Shown: in pieces, positions 33,905 to 42,692 of the stretch
Layout of the letters: every line of letters starts with the position of its first letter
Numbering within the stretch: position 1 is the first letter of the stretch
Assembly (NCBI RefSeq): GCF_900078365.1
Contig: NZ_LT598653.1
Coordinates: 744,001 to 808,000, forward strand
Direction of reading: 5' to 3'
DNA: 64,000 bases
Origin: an uncultured Sphingopyxis sp.
Lineage (GTDB): Bacteria > Pseudomonadota > Alphaproteobacteria > Sphingomonadales > Sphingomonadaceae
The notes under the pieces: model-generated
What the model saw: the letters and a program-made list of their open reading frames with translations, nothing else
Databases searched by the model: none
What the model was told of the DNA's origin: nothing
Position numbers and translations under genes: made by a program

Positions 33905-34758
33905 TAGCCCTGCACCTCGACGGTCATCGCATAGGATGCGCGGCGTTCGGGCGCGGCATCGGCGGGCGGCGGCGCGGGGGGCTGGCCTTCGGCTGCGGGC
34001 GGCGCGCGGCGATTGCCAATGCTGACGCTGACCCAATACATGCCCGCTTCGGGCCAGGTGAAGCTCACCTTGCCTTCGGCATCGGTCTTGGCGTCCATCT
34101 GCTTGATGTCCTGGCGGTAGCGGATGCCCCCGGGGATCGCGACGACGTCGAGACCCGCGGCGGGCTTGCCGTCAAGGAGGAACTGGAAGGTGGCGGGCTC
34201 GTCGACCGCAAGGTCGTTGGGGTGGGTGACGGGGATCATCTCGATACCCTTGCCAGTCGCCTTGAAGACCGTCGTCGTCGGTTCGCCGGCGGTAACGAAA
34301 GTCTCGATGCGGTTGTTCGCTTCCGCAGTCTGGACGTCGGTCGCGCCCGCCGGGATCGCGGCGGCGAGCGTCGCGGGGGTAGTGCCGCGCGGCAGCGTCT
34401 TCTTCTCGCCGGTCAGCATATAGCTGCCGAAGATCATGTCGTTGTCGACGCTGAGCTTGTAGGTGCCAGGCTTGGTGATCGGCACGTCGAACACCTGACG
34501 GAGCTTGCCGACCATGCGGTTCTCGACCGGCACGATGCTGCCGTCCGGAGCGGTGACGATCGCATCCCAGGGTTGGCCGGGATGGTCATAATAATAAAGG
34601 TCGGTCGAGTTGGCGGCGTCGACCGTCAGCCATTCATTGCCCGCGCCTGTGAACATGGTCTCGGAGGGCAGCAGCCAGGGACGCGCCTGAACGGTGCCGG
34701 GAAGGACGAGGCTGGCGCTCGCGGCGAGTGCGAGGAGGGTCTTGCGGATTGGGGTCAT
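33904..34758 (-). CDS. DUF4198 periplasmic protein of metal-resistance cluster
   Basis: This 284-residue secreted protein has a signal peptide (cleavage near VQARPW, about residue 26). It has the DUF4198/NikM-like beta-sandwich pattern: HPWLLPSE-type start (RPWLLPSETMF), mid-protein ATGKGIEMIPVTHPNDLAVDEPATFQFLLDG, and VSFTWPEAGMYWVSVS near the end. Such proteins accompany nickel/cobalt transport genes. It ends the minus-strand metal operon. Its TAG stop (33906-33904) uses the last base of the IS5 element. Confidence 0.87.
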   Translation of the reverse strand: MTPIRKTLLALAASASLVLPGTVQARPWLLPSETMFTGAGNEWLTVDAANSTDLYYYDHPGQPWDAIVTAPDGSIVPVENRMVGKLRQVFDVPITKPGTYKLSVDNDMIFGSYMLTGEKKTLPRGTTPATLAAAIPAGATDVQTAEANNRIETFVTAGEPTTTVFKATGKGIEMIPVTHPNDLAVDEPATFQFLLDGKPAAGLDVVAIPGGIRYRQDIKQMDAKTDAEGKVSFTWPEAGMYWVSVSIGNRRAPPAAEGQPPAPPPADAAPERRASYAMTVEVQG

Positions 34759-34771
34759 GTCGATCCTCCTT

Positions 34772-35302
34772 TTAGCGGCGCACGGTCACCCCGACGGCGT
34801 CGAGTTCGAAGCTGCCCTTGGCGGTGCCGCCCTTGCCACCGCTTGCGGTGACGCTGAAGGGGACCTTCACGACTTCGCGGCCGCCGCCTTCGCGCGCCGC
34901 CTCGACGACCAGCGAATAGCTGCCTGCCGCGAGGGTTGGCATCCCGCCGCGACCCGCCGTGAAGCTGATCTTGTGGGCGCCCGGCGCGCGGGTCGCGCCG
35001 GTCACCCCATTGGGCGGGGCCGGCGTCGTACGGCCGACCGTCCGCCACCATTGGCGCATGTCGCGCAGCCATTTGATGCCGGCATTGTTCTTCTTGCCGG
35101 TGTCGTACCAGACGTTGATTGTCTTCGCGGGCTTGCCCGCCTGCTCGATCCAGATTGCGACATAGGGCTTGTGATATTCGGCGACGGTGAGCCGGGGGAG
35201 GGTGACCGACACGTCGAGCGTCTGTGCCCCGGCGGGTGCGGCGATCATCCCGGCGGCGCCGAGCGCCGCAGCGGTCAGGACAAGCTTCGGCTTCGTTTCC
35301 AT
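34772..35302 (-). CDS. DUF2271 periplasmic protein
   Basis: This 176-residue secreted protein has a signal peptide ending about residue 26 (APAGAQ). It matches the DUF2271 pattern: VAIWIEQAGKPAKTINVWYDTGKK...WLRDMRQWW and a C-terminal YSLVVEAAREGGGREVVKVPF. The function is unknown; it often lies next to DUF4198 and PepSY proteins in metal or iron loci. It lies 13 nt upstream of the DUF4198 gene. Confidence 0.88.
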   Translation of the reverse strand: METKPKLVLTAAALGAAGMIAAPAGAQTLDVSVTLPRLTVAEYHKPYVAIWIEQAGKPAKTINVWYDTGKKNNAGIKWLRDMRQWWRTVGRTTPAPPNGVTGATRAPGAHKISFTAGRGGMPTLAAGSYSLVVEAAREGGGREVVKVPFSVTASGGKGGTAKGSFELDAVGVTVRR

Positions 35303-35383
35303 AAATTCCCCCGGATGTCGGTCGATTCGTTACACGGCGTTATCGCGAACGATCCGCAATTGCAATTACACGCAGCCCGATTT

Positions 35384-36718
35384 TCATCGGCGCGGCCAGT
35401 CCGGGTGAAGCTCGTCGATGACATAAACATGCGCCGCCGCGCCTTCGGCATGGCCTTCGCGCAAATGCGGATGATCGGGAGGCAGGTCGCCATGATCGTG
35501 CTCAACGACATCGGGGTCTTCGCGCGGCCAGATGCGCCAGGCAACAAGCGTCCCTGCAAGCGCAAGTACCGCGCTCGCGCCGAGCGCCGCGCCCATGCCG
35601 ACACGCGCGCCCACCTGTCCCGCAAGCGGGTAGGCGATGAGCCAGCAGACATGGCTGAGCGCGAACTGTGCGGCGAAGAGCGCGGGGCGATCCTCGGTGC
35701 CCGATGAGCGGCGGAGCAGGCGGCCGCCGGGGGTGATGCTCGCGGCGTAGCTCGCGCCGAGCACCAACCACCCGAGGAGAACGACGGGCCAGAGGCGTGA
35801 GGCTTCGCTGACCGTCCACGCGGCGGTAAGCAGCGTGAGGAAGATCGTCATTGCAGCCGCGGCGGCGAGCATGACGGTGCGGTCGGCGATCCGGTCGAGG
35901 ATGCGCGGGAGGAGCAAGGCGGCGAGCATCGAGCCCCCGCCAAACGCCGCGAGCGTGATCGCGACCTCGCTCTGACCGAGTCCGAGCGCGCCGCGCACGA
36001 GCACCGGCGTGTTCACGATCACCATCGCGCTGGCCGCGGCCGCCGCCAGCGTCACCGCCAGCAGGCCGCGCAGTCGCGGGGTCTTGAGATATTGGCGCGT
36101 CCCGCGCGTCGTCTTGTCGTAGATGCTGCCCTGCTGCGGCGAAGCGGCGGCGCGCGGCAGCGTGACCGACAGGACGAGGAGCGCCGAGGCGGCAAAGCCG
36201 ATCGCGGTTCCCGAGAAGAGCCAGTGGAAGTTCATAATGCCCAACAATGCCGCGGCGAGCACGGGGCTGACGAGGCTTTCCAAATCGTAGGCGAGGCGCG
36301 AAAGCGACAGGGCGCGCGTATAATCCTTCTCTTGCGGAAGCACGTCGGGGATCGTCGCCTGGAAGGTCGGCGTGAACCCCGCCGAAGCCGACTGGAGGAT
36401 GAAGATCAGGATATAGATCTGCCATATCTCGTCCACGAAGGGCAGCAGCAAGGCGACGCCGCAACGGATCACGTCCATCGCGACGAGGAAAGCCTTGCGC
36501 GGCAATCGGTTCGCATAGGCGCCGACGACGGGCGCGACGCCGATATAGGCGATCATCTTGATCGCCATCGCGGTGCCGAGCACCGCGCCTGCGTCGGCTC
36601 TCGCAATCTCATAGGCGAGCAGCCCGAGCGCAACCGTTGCGAGGCCGGTGCCGACGAGCGCGACCACCTGCGCGAGGAAGAGATGGCGATAGGTGCGGTC
36701 GGCGAGGACGGCGAGCAT
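35384..36718 (-). CDS. MFS transporter with His-rich tail (NreB-like nickel exporter)
   Basis: This 444-residue 12-helix MFS protein begins LADRTYRHLFLAQVVALVGTGL. The cytoplasmic C-terminal tail (about 400-444) is rich in His and acidic residues (EHDHGDLPPDHPHLREGHAEG...HVYVIDELHPDW), as in NreB-type nickel exporters, where the His tail binds metal. It lies in an operon with an RND metal pump and HupE, consistent with nickel or cobalt detoxification from the cytoplasm. Specificity is inferred. Confidence 0.88.
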   Translation of the reverse strand: MLAVLADRTYRHLFLAQVVALVGTGLATVALGLLAYEIARADAGAVLGTAMAIKMIAYIGVAPVVGAYANRLPRKAFLVAMDVIRCGVALLLPFVDEIWQIYILIFILQSASAGFTPTFQATIPDVLPQEKDYTRALSLSRLAYDLESLVSPVLAAALLGIMNFHWLFSGTAIGFAASALLVLSVTLPRAAASPQQGSIYDKTTRGTRQYLKTPRLRGLLAVTLAAAAASAMVIVNTPVLVRGALGLGQSEVAITLAAFGGGSMLAALLLPRILDRIADRTVMLAAAAAMTIFLTLLTAAWTVSEASRLWPVVLLGWLVLGASYAASITPGGRLLRRSSGTEDRPALFAAQFALSHVCWLIAYPLAGQVGARVGMGAALGASAVLALAGTLVAWRIWPREDPDVVEHDHGDLPPDHPHLREGHAEGAAAHVYVIDELHPDWPRR

Positions 36719-36783
36719 AAGCGTAACCTTCGGAATGGACTGCCTCCGGCCGGATTGTCCAGCCGGAGACTAGCAGGGGAAAG

Positions 36784-36807
36784 CCGCCGCGTCAGACGAC
36801 GCGGCGG
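36784..36807 (-). terminator. Hairpin overlapping the anchor-protein stop codon
   Basis: CCGCCGCGTC and GACGCGGCGG form a perfect 10-bp stem with a 4-nt loop that contains part of the stop codon at 36792-36794. On the minus strand it is followed by CTTTCC. It could terminate or attenuate transcription between the anchor-protein gene and the NreB-like gene. Confidence 0.5.
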
Positions 36808-37409
36808 ATGTCGGTATAGGCACCGTCGGTGCGCAGCGTGATCGTCACCGGCACGCCCGAGCGGTTGCGCCAGAACCATCCGTGCTTGCCGTCGAACGCG
36901 GCGACGAGTGTGCCGCTTTCGCCGGTCGATTCCTTGCCCTTGCCATAGCCATGATAGGCGACGCCCGGCGCGTCGGCGTGAGTGTCGAAATTGACATGCC
37001 CGCCCTCGACGCTCCACGCGAATTTGACGCTTGCGCCCTTCGCCATCACCGCCTTGATCTCGGCACCTTGGCCGGGTGCAAGCGTAACCTTCGTCGTGTC
37101 GGTGCGCGTTGCCGCGCTTTTTGTATCGGCAGGCTGCGGAGCAGTGGGAGTAGAGGCCGCCACCGTTGCTGGCGCCGCGGCTTCCATCGCGGCATCGCGC
37201 GCCGCCTCCTCGGCGAGCTGGAGCTTGATCTCGCCCATCTGGGTGAGGCCGAGCGTGCGGCCGACGCCGGTCGGGTCGATCGCATATTCGCTCGGCAGGA
37301 TGACGGCGACGAGGATCGCGCCGGCGGCGACCGCCGCAAACGCCGTCGCGCGGATGAGTTGCCCGGAGGTGGGGAGATCTTCGGGGCGGGGGCGTTGGGA
37401 ATTGAACAT
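36792..37409 (-). CDS. Single-pass transmembrane anchor protein of metal cluster
   Basis: This 205-residue protein has one N-terminal membrane helix (about 22-43), an Ala/Thr-rich linker (about 70-110) and a compact C-terminal domain with KFAWSVEGGHVNFDTHADAPG, YHGYGKG and HGWFWRNRSGVPVTITLRTDG. The same architecture is often found directly after HupE/UreJ genes in metal-resistance loci. The exact role is unknown; a periplasmic folding or sensing domain seems likely. It lies 17 nt after hupE. Confidence 0.8.
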   Translation of the reverse strand: MFNSQRPRPEDLPTSGQLIRATAFAAVAAGAILVAVILPSEYAIDPTGVGRTLGLTQMGEIKLQLAEEAARDAAMEAAAPATVAASTPTAPQPADTKSAATRTDTTKVTLAPGQGAEIKAVMAKGASVKFAWSVEGGHVNFDTHADAPGVAYHGYGKGKESTGESGTLVAAFDGKHGWFWRNRSGVPVTITLRTDGAYTDIRRVV

Positions 37410-37426
37410 GATGATGATCCTTTGAG

Positions 37427-38152
37427 TTAGCTGATGGCGAAGCCGGCAAGCTGGTAGCCGACGAGCAGGAAGCCCGCGGTCATCAGCAGCGTGTTGGCGG
37501 CGAATGCGTGGCGCATGAAGCTAGGCGTCCGGCGCCAATATCCCATGAGGATGAGGATCGCGCCGAGCGCGAGCAACTGGCCGATCTCAACCCCGATGTT
37601 GAACGCGATGAGATTGGGAATGAGGCCGTCCTGGGCGATCTCGAACTCAATGATCTTGGTCGCGAGCCCGAAGCCGTGGAAGAAGCCGAAGATCAGCGTC
37701 GCCGCCTTGGTATTCGGCTGGAACCCGAACCAGCGCTGAAACGCACCGAGATTGTCGAGCGCCTTGTAGACGACCGACAGGCCAATGATCGCGTCGATGA
37801 TATAGGCGTTGGCGCTGATTCCGGTGAGAACGCCGAACAGCAAAGTCGTCGAATGGCCGACCGCGAACAGCGTCACATAGATGCCGACGTCCTTCAGCCG
37901 GTAGAGGAAGAAGATGACACCGAAGAGGAAGAGCAGATGGTCGTAGCCGGTGACCATATGCTTGGCGCCGAGATAGACAAAGGGCCAGAAGAGGATGCCG
38001 CTGCTTTCCTGGATATATCCCTTGTCGCCCTCGGCGACATTATGCGCTGAGGCTTCGACGCCGAGCGCAAAGAAGAGAAGGATAAGGCTCGCCGCGAGGA
38101 GCAGCGTGCGCGTGGCGCTGCCGGGTGGAGCGATCGCACGGGTAATCATCAT
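37427..38152 (-). CDS. HupE/UreJ-family membrane protein
   Basis: This 241-residue protein has six to seven membrane helices. It has the conserved HMVTGYDHLLFLFGVIFFL segment (metal-binding His and Asp in helix 2) and the FGFFHGFGLA motif, typical of HupE/UreJ nickel/cobalt permeases of the C-terminal-extended type. In this operon it probably moves nickel or cobalt across the inner membrane; direction is uncertain. ATG 38152 is the start and czcA precedes it by 60 nt containing hairpins. Confidence 0.9.
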   Translation of the reverse strand: MMITRAIAPPGSATRTLLLAASLILLFFALGVEASAHNVAEGDKGYIQESSGILFWPFVYLGAKHMVTGYDHLLFLFGVIFFLYRLKDVGIYVTLFAVGHSTTLLFGVLTGISANAYIIDAIIGLSVVYKALDNLGAFQRWFGFQPNTKAATLIFGFFHGFGLATKIIEFEIAQDGLIPNLIAFNIGVEIGQLLALGAILILMGYWRRTPSFMRHAFAANTLLMTAGFLLVGYQLAGFAIS

Positions 38153-38175
38153 AATCTCCTGAGAAATCTGGAAGG

Positions 38176-38206
38176 GTGCCCCGCGCGCCGGCTGGGCACG
38201 CGGGGC
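38176..38206 (-). promoter_or_regulatory. Mutually exclusive hairpins between czcA-like and hupE-like genes
   Basis: GTGCCC (38176-38181) can pair with GGGCAC (38194-38199), while the overlapping GCCCCGCG (38178-38185) can pair with CGCGGGGC (38199-38206). The two stems share their left arm and cannot form together. They may only be a processing or partial termination point that tunes expression downstream of the RND pump; a switch is speculative. Confidence 0.4.
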
Positions 38207-38212
38207 GAGCGG

Positions 38213-41200
38213 TCAAGCCAGCGAAGGCTCGGCCGCTGGGGGCTGGGTATTCTGGTCCTTCGCGCCCCGGCTGTGCACTAGCTGATAGAGCGCTGGCAGC
38301 ACGAGAAGGGTCAGGATTGTCGAGGAGATGATCCCGCCGATCACGACCGTCGCGAGCGGCCGCTGCACCTCGGCGCCCGCGCCGACGTTGAACGCCATCG
38401 GCACGAAGCCGAGGCTCGCAACGAGCGCGGTCATCAGCACCGGACGAAGACGTGTGAGCGCGCCCTCGCGGATCGCCTGTTCGAGGTCGCTGCCGGTCTC
38501 GCGAAGCTGCTTGATGAAGCTCAGCATCACCACGCCGTTGAGCACCGCGACCCCGGAAAGGGCAATAAAGCCCACCCCGGCCGAGATCGACAGCGGCATC
38601 CCGCGAAGCAGGAGCGCCGCGACCCCGCCGGTGAGTGCCAGCGGCACCCCCGAAAAGACGATCGCGGCATCCTTGCCCGAGCGAAACAGCGCGTAGAGCA
38701 GGCCGAAGATCAGCAGCAGCGCCGCGGGGACCACGAGCTGGAGCCGCTTTGCCGCCGAGATCAGCTGCTCGAACGTCCCCCCATAGGTGATCCAGTAGCC
38801 ATCGGGTACTTCGACCTCGGCTCCGACCTTGGCCTGCAACTCCTCGATGAAGGAGCCGAGGTCGCGGCCGCGGACGTTGGCGGTCACCACGACGCGGCGC
38901 TTGCCATCCTCGCGGCTGATCTGGTTGGGACCGATCGCGACCTCGACCTTGGCGACATCGGCGAGCGGCACGAAGCCGCGCAGGCCCGTATCCATCGCCA
39001 TGCCCGTCGCCGGATCGACCGACGGACCCGCGCCCGTCAGCGGAATCCGCAGCCGGACAATCTCGTCGACCCGCTCGCGGATATTCTCGGGCAAGCGGAC
39101 GATGATCGGGAAGCGGCGGTCGCCCTCGAACATCTGTCCCGCCTGCACGCCGCCGATCGAAACGGCCACGGCCTGCTGGACGTCGTTCACATTGAGGCCG
39201 AAGCGCGCGAGCGCGCCGCGGTCGGGCGTGATCTGCAGCATCGGCAGGCCGGTGACCTGCTCGACGCTGACGTCCTGCGCGCCCTCGATCCCCGCAGCAA
39301 CCCCCTCGATCGACTTGCCGACTTCGAGCAAGGTATCGAGATCGTCGCCGAACACCTTCACCGCCACATCGGCGCGCACCCCCGAGAGAAGCTCGTTGAA
39401 TCGCATCTGGATCGGCTGGGTGAACTCGTAATTGTTGCCCGGAATCTGGGCGACCGCGGCCTGCATTTCCTTGACGAGTTCGGTCTTCGGCTTCCGTGGA
39501 TCGGGCCAGTCCTTGCGGTCCTTCAGGAAGATGAAGGTGTCGGCGACCGAAGACGGCATCGGATCGGTCGCGATCTCGGCGGTGCCGATCTTCGCGACCA
39601 CCCGGTCGACCTCGGGGAAGCGCTTGATCCGCGCTTCCAGCGCGGTCTGCATGCCGACCGCCTGCGTCAGGCTGGTGCCCGGAATACGCAGCGCATGGAG
39701 CGCGATATCGCCCTCGTCGAGGTTCGGCACAAACTCCGAGCCCATCCGCGTCGCAGCGAACCCCGACAGCGCGACCAGCGCAACTGCGCCGACGACGAAT
39801 GCCGTGCGCAGCCGCAAGGCAGCGTCGAGGGCAGGGGCGTAAGCGCGGCGCGCCCAGCCCATCAGCCGGCTTTCCTTCTCCTCGACCTTGCCCTTGACGA
39901 AGAGCGCCATCGCCGCGGGAACGAAGGTTAGCGAGAGAATCAGCGCCGCGGTCAGCGCCATCACGACGGTGATTGCCATCGGATGGAACATCTTTCCCTC
40001 GACGCCGGTGAGCGCGAAGATCGGCACATAGACGAGCGCGATGATCAGCATCCCGAACAGCGAGGGGCGGATGACCTCCGAACTGGCCGAGGCGGCGAGC
40101 GAGAAACGCTCGCCGCGGGTCAGCAGGCGGCCCAACTGATGCTGCGCCTCGCCGAAGCGCCGGAGGCAGTTTTCGACGATGATCACCGCGCCATCGACGA
40201 TCAGGCCGAAGTCGAGCGCGCCGAGGCTCATGAGGTTCCCCGACACGCCGCCGCGCACCATGCCGGTGATCGTCATCAGCATGGTGATCGGTATGACCGC
40301 CGCGGTGATCAGCGCCGCGCGGACGTTGCCGAGCAGCAGGAAGAGCACGACGATGACGAGCAGTGCACCTTCGAGAAGATTCTTCTCGACCGTCCAGATC
40401 GCGCGTTCGACCAGATTGGTGCGATCGTAGATCGGAACGGCCTTGACGCCCGCGGGCAGTGCTTTCGCCGCGACCTCCAGACGTTCCGCCGCGGCGCGCG
40501 CGACGATCCGGCTGTTCTCGCCCGCGAGCATGAAGACGGTGCCGATGACCACTTCCTGGCCGTTCTCGGTGGCGGCGCCGGTGCGCAATTCTTCGCCGAG
40601 GCTGATGTCGGCGACGTCGGCGACGCGGATCGGGATGCCGTTCCGGTTGCTGACGATGATTGCCTTCAGATCCTCGATGCCATTCGCCTGGCCGGGTGTG
40701 CGGACGAGATATTGCTCGCCATAGCGTTCGACATAGCCCGCGCCGACATTGTCATTGTTGAGTTCGAGCGCCTGCACGACGTCGCGCAATGTCAGCCCAT
40801 AGGCCGAGAGACGCGCCGGGATCGGAGTCACATGATATTGACGCTCATAGCCGCCGATGCTGTTGACCTCGGTCACCCCGGGGGTGTTGCGGAGCTGAGG
40901 CCGGATCACCCAGTCCTGCAAGGTGCGGAGATCCTCGGGCGTGTAGGCGCTGCCGCCTGGTTTGCGCGCACCCGGCTGGGCTTCGAGCGTATACATGAAA
41001 ATCTCGCCGAGCCCGGTCGCGATCGGCCCCATTTCGGGCGCGACGCCCGGCGGAAGCTGCTCGCGCGCCGATTGCAGCCGCTCGTTGATGAGCTGCCGTG
41101 CGAAATAGATGTCGGTCCCGTCTTCGAACACCGCGGTCACCTGGCTGAGGCCATAGCGCGAGATCGAGCGCGTATATTGCAGCCCCGGCAGCCCAGCGAT

Positions 41201-41455
41201 TGCCGTCTCGACCGGGAAGGTTACCCGCTGCTCGGCCTCGAGCGGCGAGAAGCCGGGCGCCTCGCTATTGATCTGGACCTGGACGTTGGTGATATCTGGA
41301 GTGGCGTCGATCGGCAGTTGCTGGAAGCTCCAGACGCCGAGCGCGCACAAGAGCGCGACGATGCCGAGGACGGCCCAGCGAAAGCGGATCGCCCCGGCGA
41401 TGAGGCGTTCGAGGAACGCTGGTTTGCCCGGGGGCGGAGCGGTCTCAGTGGTCAT
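38213..41455 (-). CDS. Heavy-metal RND efflux pump (CzcA/CnrA/NccA type)
   Basis: This 1080-residue inner-membrane RND pump has 12 helices and two large periplasmic loops. The helix-4 signature DFGLIVDGAVIIVEN (around residue 410) is that of the divalent-cation HME1/HME2 group (Co, Zn, Ni) and differs from the CusA copper/silver form. The N-terminus shows INSEAPGFSPLEAEQRVTFPVE, as in CzcA. It overlaps the adaptor gene by 11 nt. With HupE and an NreB-like exporter nearby, nickel/cobalt is the likely substrate, but zinc or cadmium is not excluded. Confidence 0.93.
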   Translation of the reverse strand: MTTETAPPPGKPAFLERLIAGAIRFRWAVLGIVALLCALGVWSFQQLPIDATPDITNVQVQINSEAPGFSPLEAEQRVTFPVETAIAGLPGLQYTRSISRYGLSQVTAVFEDGTDIYFARQLINERLQSAREQLPPGVAPEMGPIATGLGEIFMYTLEAQPGARKPGGSAYTPEDLRTLQDWVIRPQLRNTPGVTEVNSIGGYERQYHVTPIPARLSAYGLTLRDVVQALELNNDNVGAGYVERYGEQYLVRTPGQANGIEDLKAIIVSNRNGIPIRVADVADISLGEELRTGAATENGQEVVIGTVFMLAGENSRIVARAAAERLEVAAKALPAGVKAVPIYDRTNLVERAIWTVEKNLLEGALLVIVVLFLLLGNVRAALITAAVIPITMLMTITGMVRGGVSGNLMSLGALDFGLIVDGAVIIVENCLRRFGEAQHQLGRLLTRGERFSLAASASSEVIRPSLFGMLIIALVYVPIFALTGVEGKMFHPMAITVVMALTAALILSLTFVPAAMALFVKGKVEEKESRLMGWARRAYAPALDAALRLRTAFVVGAVALVALSGFAATRMGSEFVPNLDEGDIALHALRIPGTSLTQAVGMQTALEARIKRFPEVDRVVAKIGTAEIATDPMPSSVADTFIFLKDRKDWPDPRKPKTELVKEMQAAVAQIPGNNYEFTQPIQMRFNELLSGVRADVAVKVFGDDLDTLLEVGKSIEGVAAGIEGAQDVSVEQVTGLPMLQITPDRGALARFGLNVNDVQQAVAVSIGGVQAGQMFEGDRRFPIIVRLPENIRERVDEIVRLRIPLTGAGPSVDPATGMAMDTGLRGFVPLADVAKVEVAIGPNQISREDGKRRVVVTANVRGRDLGSFIEELQAKVGAEVEVPDGYWITYGGTFEQLISAAKRLQLVVPAALLLIFGLLYALFRSGKDAAIVFSGVPLALTGGVAALLLRGMPLSISAGVGFIALSGVAVLNGVVMLSFIKQLRETGSDLEQAIREGALTRLRPVLMTALVASLGFVPMAFNVGAGAEVQRPLATVVIGGIISSTILTLLVLPALYQLVHSRGAKDQNTQPPAAEPSLA

Positions 41456-42692
41456 GGCTCGCTCCCGACTTGTCGATGTCGGCCCGGATCAGGAAGGCGC
41501 CATCGGTGACATATTGGGTGCCGGGTTCCAGCCCGCCGAGGATCTCGGTCCATTCGGGCGTGCGCCGACCAATCTCGAGCATCCGCACCTCATAGGTGTT
41601 GCCGACCTTGGCGAAGACCACCTCGAAATCGCGGAAGCGCTGGATCGCCTTCGTCCGGACCGCGAGCGGCACATTCGCCTGCGCGACCGCGAAGCTGCCC
41701 TCGACCGCCATGCCAGGGCGGAAGGCGTTCGCCGCCGACGTCGGCAGATGGACATGGGCCAGCAAGGTCTGGCTCGCGACATCGGCGGTCGGCACGACCG
41801 CCTCGACGACGCTCTGGATCGTGCCTTCGCCTGACAGGCTCTTCAGCGTGACCGGCTGGCCGACGCGGACGCGCTCGGCGTCGCGCGGATAGACGAAAAA
41901 CTCGGCATGGAGGTTCGTCGGATCGGCGATCGCGAACAGCGAGCGGTCGCCGGTCGTGTCGCCGACATTGACATTCTTCTCGACGATCGTGCCGCTGATC
42001 GGCGCGGTGATCGTATAGGTCTGGAGCGAATGGCTGGACTCGACACGCGCCAGTACCTGGCCGCGGCGCACGGTCTGGCCGATCTTGCCATTGAGCGAGA
42101 CGATGAGGCCGGGCAGGCGCGCGCGCACTTCGGCGCGGCCTTCGGGCGTCACCTCGACGCGGCCGCCCATGTCGATGAGATCGCTGACGGTCGCGCCGCC
42201 CGCGGTCTCGATCTTGATCCCGCCGGCCTTGGCGGCTTCGGCGGTGATCGTCGTGCGGCCCTCATAGCTCTGATAGGCCCATTTGTGATTGCGGCCGCCT
42301 TCGGACGCCTGCACGCGCACGTCGAAGCTGTGTGGTTCGGTGACGACGCCATTGCCGCGCAGAAAATCCTCCTGCGGTGCGAAGGCGAATTTGTCGATCT
42401 TGCCGCCGAGGCGCACGAGCTGCATCGACAGCTGGACCTCCGAAGGCTTCACCGGCTTGTCGCCGCGATAGGCATAGACGTGGAACTCGGGCTCGACGCC
42501 ATCTTCGAAGATGGTGATTTCGAGGGCGAAGTCGCCGTCGCGGAGCATGCGGCCGCGGTGGGGGCCGCGCTCATATTCGCCGGCGGCCGGCTTTTCGGCA
42601 CTCTCTTCCTTGGTCGCGGCGCCATCGCCGCAGGCGGCGAGGGGCAGGGCGGCGAACAAGGGCAGCGCCAGCAGCAGATGTTTCTTGGTCAT
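41445..42692 (-). CDS. RND efflux periplasmic adaptor (CzcB-like)
   Basis: This 415-residue membrane-fusion lipoprotein has a signal with the lipobox LAAC (about residue 18-21). It has an N-terminal extension with metal-pump character (GEYERGPHRGRML), a lipoyl domain with ARVESSHSLQTYTITAPISGTIVEKNVNVGD, barrel segments and a C-terminal HDH tail. It is coupled to the outer-membrane gene upstream (ATGA overlap) and to the RND gene downstream. Confidence 0.92.
   Translation of the reverse strand: MTKKHLLLALPLFAALPLAACGDGAATKEESAEKPAAGEYERGPHRGRMLRDGDFALEITIFEDGVEPEFHVYAYRGDKPVKPSEVQLSMQLVRLGGKIDKFAFAPQEDFLRGNGVVTEPHSFDVRVQASEGGRNHKWAYQSYEGRTTITAEAAKAGGIKIETAGGATVSDLIDMGGRVEVTPEGRAEVRARLPGLIVSLNGKIGQTVRRGQVLARVESSHSLQTYTITAPISGTIVEKNVNVGDTTGDRSLFAIADPTNLHAEFFVYPRDAERVRVGQPVTLKSLSGEGTIQSVVEAVVPTADVASQTLLAHVHLPTSAANAFRPGMAVEGSFAVAQANVPLAVRTKAIQRFRDFEVVFAKVGNTYEVRMLEIGRRTPEWTEILGGLEPGTQYVTDGAFLIRADIDKSGASHDH

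Noticed and set aside
39983..41509. 508-codon plus-strand frame opposite the CzcA-like gene
   Set aside because: It is an antisense shadow of a well-supported RND pump with no family features.
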